Source: CAYQAJ01 sp964415245 (GTDB taxonomy: Bacteria; Planctomycetota; Planctomycetia; Pirellulales; Pirellulaceae). From it: a stretch of DNA of 15,440 nt. The stretch lies in the NCBI GenBank assembly GCA_964415245.1, contig CAYQAJ010000109.1:1-15440 (forward strand), written 5' to 3'. The translations under genes were made by a program, and so were the position numbers. Below are positions 11,631 through 15,440 of this stretch, in pieces (within the stretch, counting starts at the first letter, position 1; each line of letters begins with the position of its first letter). The notes under the pieces are model-generated. The model did not search any database. It had not been told where the DNA came from and worked only from the letters and a program-made list of their open reading frames with translations.

Positions 11631-13103
11631 TTACGCGAGAACCAGTGCGATCGTCACCAGCGCGGTCAGTATCGCGCCCACCAGGCAACTGATCCACCGC
11701 AAGCGCAGCGAGAAATGCCGCGCGTAGTCGGGCTGATGCGCGGCGCGGCGCAGGAAGTCGATCCGCTCTCGCACATTGGGGTGCAGCCACGTCACCCGGT
11801 TACGCGATTTAGGCCTATCGGCTTCGAGCTGCTCGAGCGCGGCGATCATACTCGCCGTGCCCGAGGCGTCGGGCACGTGTACGGCTTTGGCCGCCGTCAT
11901 CCAGCGAGAGGCCCACAGATCGGCGTCGTGTTCGCAGATGCGCGACGATTGTCGCAGCGCCAACAGCACTCCCACCACGCACGCCGCCGAGAGCATAATG
12001 GCGCCTGGCTCGAAATCGATGCCCGGTTCCGCTGCCGACACGCCGAGCGGCGTTACGGCGGCAGCCGCCGGCTCCAAAGGCGAACCCAGCGCCGCGTGCA
12101 CCGCCAGAAATAGAGCCACGGGCAGGCACATCGCGGCCAGCCGCACGAGCAGGTGACGGCGGCGGAGATGGGCCGCCTCGTGCAAGAAGACGGCCACGAC
12201 CTCGTCCGGCGCAAGGCGCTCGAGCAGGGCGTCGGTAAGAAACACGTACCGTAGCGGGGGCACAAAGCCGACCGCCGCGGCATTCCGAGCGCGGCCGCCT
12301 GTGTTCCACACCAGGATGTCGCGCACGGCCACGCCCGCGCGTCGCGCCGCCGCTTCCAGCCGCTGCCGCAGTTCGCCGGGCGGCAGGGGAGTCGCCAGGA
12401 AGAACCATCGCAACAGCCACGGCAGCGCGAGCGCGAGCAGCATCAGCGGCAACACGTAAACCGCCCATGCCCAGTTCGCGGTTTGCCAGTTCGGCATGAG
12501 CCAGTCGGCCAGGTCATGAACCAGAACGAGGCACAGCACCGGCACCAGCGGCAAGAGCAGGTAGTGCCGCGCGTAGAGCCACATGCGCGACCAGCGTGGC
12601 CGGCGCTCTCGGGCGCGACGTATCGAACCACCGGGCTCGCCGAACGCGGGTGTTTGCTCCGTCTCGGAATCGTTTACCTCGGCGGCGTGCAGCGCAAGCT
12701 CGACGTCGGTCTGCCACGCCCAAACCCAGAGCAACGGCACAACGACCGGCGCCAGCAGGAGTAGGTCGTCGAGGAGGATCCATCCTTCAAGGTGCCACTC
12801 AAAACGGACAAGCTGCGGCCAGCGACAGACGATTAGCACCACGGCAGCACCGACAAGCCACGCCACGGCATGGGCCTTCTTCCACAGCTCGAATCGTTGC
12901 AGTAGGCGCTCGCGCTGCGAGGGAGCGCGGCGCATGCGCCGCGCCGTCGTTTTCGAAGTCACAGTCGCAAAGAGCGCGACGGCCGTCATCACTACCGCCG
13001 CGCTGATCGCGTGCCAGATGCCGCCCAGCGCGAGCGTCTCGTGTGGCGCGTACTCCGCAATTCCATAGGCCGCGACAATGGCCAGGATGATTGCCAAATG
13101 CAT
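11631..13103 (-). CDS. M48-type integral membrane zinc metalloprotease
   Basis: The 490-residue product has several membrane helices (about 2-20, 28-46, 78-95, 106-128, 190-210, 218-240, 318-340 and a last one near 470-490). Its metalloprotease core is of the M48 (HtpX/Ste24) kind. The zinc motif is HEAAH (308-312) in VAVFLHEAAHLRRRH, and the third ligand is probably E391 in the EHDAD segment (391-395), matching the family's ExxxD. A pre-motif region (NTGGRARNAAAVGFVPPLRYVFLTDALLERL) carries the usual NA-x-A-x-G and L/VFLTDALLE strands. M48 proteases degrade or process membrane proteins in envelope quality control. The family substrate cannot be predicted here. ATG 13103 gives a hydrophobic N-terminus. 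It is transcribed away from a spacer containing two REP-like elements. Confidence 0.88.
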   Translation of the reverse strand: MHLAIILAIVAAYGIAEYAPHETLALGGIWHAISAAVVMTAVALFATVTSKTTARRMRRAPSQRERLLQRFELWKKAHAVAWLVGAAVVLIVCRWPQLVRFEWHLEGWILLDDLLLLAPVVVPLLWVWAWQTDVELALHAAEVNDSETEQTPAFGEPGGSIRRARERRPRWSRMWLYARHYLLLPLVPVLCLVLVHDLADWLMPNWQTANWAWAVYVLPLMLLALALPWLLRWFFLATPLPPGELRQRLEAAARRAGVAVRDILVWNTGGRARNAAAVGFVPPLRYVFLTDALLERLAPDEVVAVFLHEAAHLRRRHLLVRLAAMCLPVALFLAVHAALGSPLEPAAAAVTPLGVSAAEPGIDFEPGAIMLSAACVVGVLLALRQSSRICEHDADLWASRWMTAAKAVHVPDASGTASMIAALEQLEADRPKSRNRVTWLHPNVRERIDFLRRAAHQPDYARHFSLRLRWISCLVGAILTALVTIALVLA

Positions 13104-13261
13104 CGGCAGCCGCGTCCCAAAGCGACAGGCAGTCGCGGTCCGGCCGAGGTAGACAAGTTCTGAACGGCGACAATCGCCGCGCCGGCCGCTTAGAGTTCCA
13201 GGCTAGTCCGACACCGGCAGAGTCGCAAGAAGACGGTCGCCGACGCGGAGATGTGCCCCTG

Positions 13262-13288
13262 GTAGGTCCTGCTTGCCGAGCAGGACCT
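13262..13288 (+). repeat. REP-like GTAG hairpin element E3
   Basis: GTAG at 13262 starts the element. AGGTCCTGCT (13264-13273) pairs with AGCAGGACCT (13279-13288) around TGCCG. Relative to E1, one C-G pair has become T-A on both arms, leaving the stem intact. It pairs with the inverted copy 27 bp to the right. Confidence 0.82.
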
Positions 13289-13315
13289 GCGGCTTCGACG
13301 CGTTCCCGCATCTTC

Positions 13316-13342
13316 AGGTCCCGCCCGGCAGGCGGGACCTAC
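13316..13342 (-). repeat. REP-like GTAG hairpin element E4 (inverted)
   Basis: AGGTCCCGCC (13316-13325) pairs with GGCGGGACCT (13331-13340) around CGGCA, followed by AC to give CTAC at 13339-13342. It lies 4 bases after the serA stop, so it could end or protect the serA transcript. With E3 it forms a compact inverted pair of 81 bp. Confidence 0.82.
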
Positions 13343-13346
13343 TTTC

Positions 13347-14975
13347 TCACCGCGGCATCCAACTCGGCAACTCGCCCGCGGCCGGCATCGAGATCACCTT
13401 CGCGCTATGGATGGCCTTGTGCCGCAGCACCTCGTCGATGGCCGCTTGCGGCGGTGGGCCGTCGAGGTTCAAAACGCCGATTGCCCCTCCTCCTGGAGCG
13501 CTGCCCGAGCGGCCCACCGCCATCTGCGCGATGTTCACGTGGTGGGCACCAAGCGTGGTGCCGATCGAGCCGATGATTCCCGGCACATCGTCGTGCGTGA
13601 AGATAAGCAGGACGCCGTCGAGATACGCCTCCAGGCGGAAATCGCCCAGGCGGAACAGCCGCGGCATGTTGTGGCCAAACAGGGTGCCGCCGGCGACGTA
13701 GCTCTGTCCGTTGCTCGTCAGGGTGGCGGTGATCGAGGAGCTGAAGGCGCCCATCTCGCCGCGGCTCTGCTCGGTCAGGTGGATGCCCCGTTCGTCCAGC
13801 AAGAATTGCGAGTTGACGACGTTCACGTCTTCGGTCATCGCACCTTCCAACAGCCCGGCGCAAAACGCGGAGGTGAGCAGCTTGGTGTCGCGCCGCGTCA
13901 CCTCGCCGCGGTAGTTGAGCGTGCACGCCGACGCGCCCCCTTCGTGCCACTGTGCCAAGAGGCGGCCCAGTCGATAGGCCACGTCGATGTAGCCGCGCAG
14001 CGCTTGCAGCGTTTTGGCGTCGATGGCCGCCATGTTCACGGCGTTGCGCACTTCTCCCGTAGTGAGAAAGCTGACCAAAAGTTGCACGGCCTCGACCGCC
14101 ACCAGGGTCTGCGCCTCCTCGGTGCTGGCCCCCAGGTGCGGAGTACACAAGACACCGGGCATTCCGAACAGCGGGCTGTCGGTGCAGGGCTCGCTTTCGA
14201 ACGCGTCGAGCGCTACTCCCGCCAGCCGCCCGCTTCGCAATCCCTCCACCAGTGCCGCCTCGTCGTAGATGCCGCCTCGCGCGGCATTGATGAGCCGCAC
14301 GCCCGGCTTGAGCAATTCAAGTTGACGCTGGCCGACGAGGTGCCGCGTCTCGGGCGAGAGCGGCGTGTGTACGGTGAGGAAATCGACCCGGGGGAGCATC
14401 TCATCGACGCTCGCCACGCGCTCAATGCCCATTCGGGCGGCCTGCTCGGCGGAGACGAACGGGTCGAATCCCAGCACAATCATTTGGAAAGCCTGGGCAC
14501 GGGAGGCAACCTGCAGGCCGATGCGACCCAGCCCCACGATACCCAGCGTCTTTCCGGCCAACTGCGTGCCCATGTGCGATTGGCGGTCCCAGCGGCCTTC
14601 GCGCAGGCTGGCGTAGGCCGGAGCGACGTTGCGGGCCAGGCCCAACATCAGTGCCATGGTGTGCTCGGCCGTGCTGAGGGTGTTGCCGGCCGGCGTATTC
14701 ATCACCACGATGCCCAAGCGCGTGGCGGCCTGCTTGTCGATGTTGTCGGTACCCACGCCAGCCCGCACGATGGCCCGCAGCCGCCGATTCCCCTCCAGCG
14801 CGTCGGCGGTGATCTTCACGCCGCTGCGGCAGATGGCGCCGTCGAACTCGGCCAGGGCGTCGCGCAGCTCCTTCCCCTTCAGGCCGACGCGCGATGCGTA
14901 CTCGATGCCCGGCGCGGCATCGAGCAGGTCGAGCCCTTCCTGGGCGATGGGGTCTAGGAGAAGGACACGCGTCAC
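13347..14975 (-). CDS. serA: D-3-phosphoglycerate dehydrogenase (SerA, long form with ACT domain)
   Basis: SerA oxidises 3-phosphoglycerate to 3-phosphohydroxypyruvate with NAD, the first step of serine synthesis. The 542-residue product is the long type. It has an N-terminal substrate domain (RVLLLDPIAQEGLDLL), the nucleotide fold with GLGRIG (148-153) and the catalytic set R233 (NAARGG), E262 (in the ESEP segment) and H280 (TPHLGAST). After these come an intervening ASB-type domain (about 310-450) and a C-terminal ACT domain (LIFTHDDVPGIIGSIGTTLGAHHVNIAQMAVGR). ACT domains often bind serine for feedback inhibition. I start at GTG 14975, because VTRVLLLDP matches the family N-terminus and the upstream extension is arginine/proline-rich and unlike SerA. 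It is 86 bp downstream of serC on the same strand, a likely operon. A REP-like hairpin follows the stop. Confidence 0.95.
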   Translation of the reverse strand: MTRVLLLDPIAQEGLDLLDAAPGIEYASRVGLKGKELRDALAEFDGAICRSGVKITADALEGNRRLRAIVRAGVGTDNIDKQAATRLGIVVMNTPAGNTLSTAEHTMALMLGLARNVAPAYASLREGRWDRQSHMGTQLAGKTLGIVGLGRIGLQVASRAQAFQMIVLGFDPFVSAEQAARMGIERVASVDEMLPRVDFLTVHTPLSPETRHLVGQRQLELLKPGVRLINAARGGIYDEAALVEGLRSGRLAGVALDAFESEPCTDSPLFGMPGVLCTPHLGASTEEAQTLVAVEAVQLLVSFLTTGEVRNAVNMAAIDAKTLQALRGYIDVAYRLGRLLAQWHEGGASACTLNYRGEVTRRDTKLLTSAFCAGLLEGAMTEDVNVVNSQFLLDERGIHLTEQSRGEMGAFSSSITATLTSNGQSYVAGGTLFGHNMPRLFRLGDFRLEAYLDGVLLIFTHDDVPGIIGSIGTTLGAHHVNIAQMAVGRSGSAPGGGAIGVLNLDGPPPQAAIDEVLRHKAIHSAKVISMPAAGELPSWMPR

Positions 14976-15061
14976 GGAAGTTGCTCGGAAGTAGTGATTG
15001 GGGCGCCGGTGGTGTGGGTCGGGCGGTGTGGCACGAGTGGCGCGACGCACTCGCACGCGAA

Positions 15062-15440
15062 TCAACCATGCGCGGTCGCGAACTCGCGCATCATGTCGGC
15101 CAGCGCCTCGACTCCGGCAAGAGGCATGGCGTTGTAGATCGAAGCGCGGATGCCCCCCACGCTGCGGTGACCTTTGAGGCTGTGCAAGCTGCGCCGCTCG
15201 GCTTCAGCCAGAAACGCCGCTTCCAACTCTCCACCGGGCAGCCGAAAGGTGACGTTCATCAGCGAGCGGCTCGACGGCGCGGCATGCCCGCGATAGAACC
15301 CCCCGCTCTGATCGATCACGTCGTACAGTAGCCGGGCCTTCTGCTGGTTCAGTCGGTGCATGTTCTCCAGGCCACCGACGTCGTCCAGCAACCACCGCGC
15401 CACCAACCCCACCATGTAAATGCCGAACGTCGCGGGCGTA
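15062..15440 (-). CDS. serC: Phosphoserine aminotransferase (SerC), C-terminal part
   Basis: The frame stays open to the window edge, so the N-terminal two-thirds is missing. The visible C-terminal ~125 residues begin TPATFGIYMVGLVARWLL, the characteristic SerC segment after the lysine region. They continue through a GGLENMHRLNQQKARLLYD helix, the SRSLMNVTFRLP strand, and HRSVGGIRASIYNAMPLAGVEAL near the end, whose arginines hold the substrate phosphate and carboxylate in the family. SerC is a PLP enzyme that transaminates 3-phosphohydroxypyruvate with glutamate to phosphoserine, the step after SerA, and also serves pyridoxine synthesis in some bacteria. The stop is 86 bp before the serA start on the same strand, so serC-serA is probably one operon with serC first. 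Confidence 0.94.
   Translation of the reverse strand, partial: TPATFGIYMVGLVARWLLDDVGGLENMHRLNQQKARLLYDVIDQSGGFYRGHAAPSSRSLMNVTFRLPGGELEAAFLAEAERRSLHSLKGHRSVGGIRASIYNAMPLAGVEALADMMREFATAHG

Noticed and set aside
13407..14957. A 516-codon open frame on the plus strand
   Set aside because: It lies wholly antisense to serA, which has every catalytic motif. High GC creates long antisense open frames; the translation has no recognisable domain.
13347..15065. SerA start at the far upstream TTG (15065)
   Set aside because: It would overlap the serC stop and add 30 arginine/proline-rich residues unlike any SerA; GTG 14975 gives the family N-terminus.

Overview
The window reads as a high-GC bacterial chromosome segment, most likely from a planctomycete of the Pirellulales type. 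That assignment is inference. It rests on a small membrane protein beginning MSNPYQSP, a secreted PQQ-type beta-propeller beginning at NWPQFRGP, a secreted alpha/alpha-toroid protein with a CxxCHH motif, weak or absent Shine-Dalgarno sequences before most genes, and many short repeats in the spacers. It comes from a draft assembly: 100 Ns (3573-3672) sit inside a gene, flanked by two identical 55-base copies of the same sequence.

Layout, left to right. A gene tail (1-75) is followed by a lone MoaD/ThiS-like ubiquitin-fold protein (151-426). A spacer of 7-bp repeats leads to an acetolactate-synthase-like ThDP enzyme (697-2343). Next are a Tat-exported cupin-like protein of unknown function (2524-3279) and the gap-broken secreted squalene-cyclase-fold protein (3378-4588). 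A 331-bp repeat-only stretch separates this from a convergent small membrane protein (4920-5246, minus). Diverging from that gene is a secreted PQQ-like beta-propeller (5410-6702). Then come a WcaJ-type undecaprenyl-phosphate sugar-1-phosphate transferase (7067-8476) and a tRNA-dihydrouridine synthase (8689-9762), convergent with a Tpx-type thiol peroxidase (9891-10409, minus). A STAS-domain protein (10749-11129) converges on a small BON-domain protein (11157-11378, minus). Upstream of BON on the same strand lie an M48-type membrane metalloprotease (11631-13103), SerA (13347-14975) and the C-terminal part of SerC (15062 to the window end).

The clearest pathway unit is serC-serA on the minus strand: the second and first steps of phosphorylated serine biosynthesis. 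The other genes look like single-gene transcription units serving the cell envelope (WcaJ, M48, BON, exported proteins), redox defence (Tpx), tRNA modification (Dus), signalling (STAS) and central metabolism (acetolactate-synthase-like).

The most unusual content lies in the spacers. (1) Four 27-nt hairpin elements begin with the GTAG tetranucleotide typical of REP sequences. They form two inverted, outward-facing pairs (4589/4909 and 13262/13342), and all three variable stem pairs change in a compensatory way. (2) Heptanucleotide arrays of different sequence but the same 7-bp period lie in three separate regions (452-644, 3331-3383, 9773-9854) and resemble cyanobacterial STRR repeats. (3) Two 21-bp tandem arrays, a 16-bp array and a 66-bp duplication are present. 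(4) Two further hairpin families each occur twice. No transposase, CRISPR array, tRNA or rRNA was seen.
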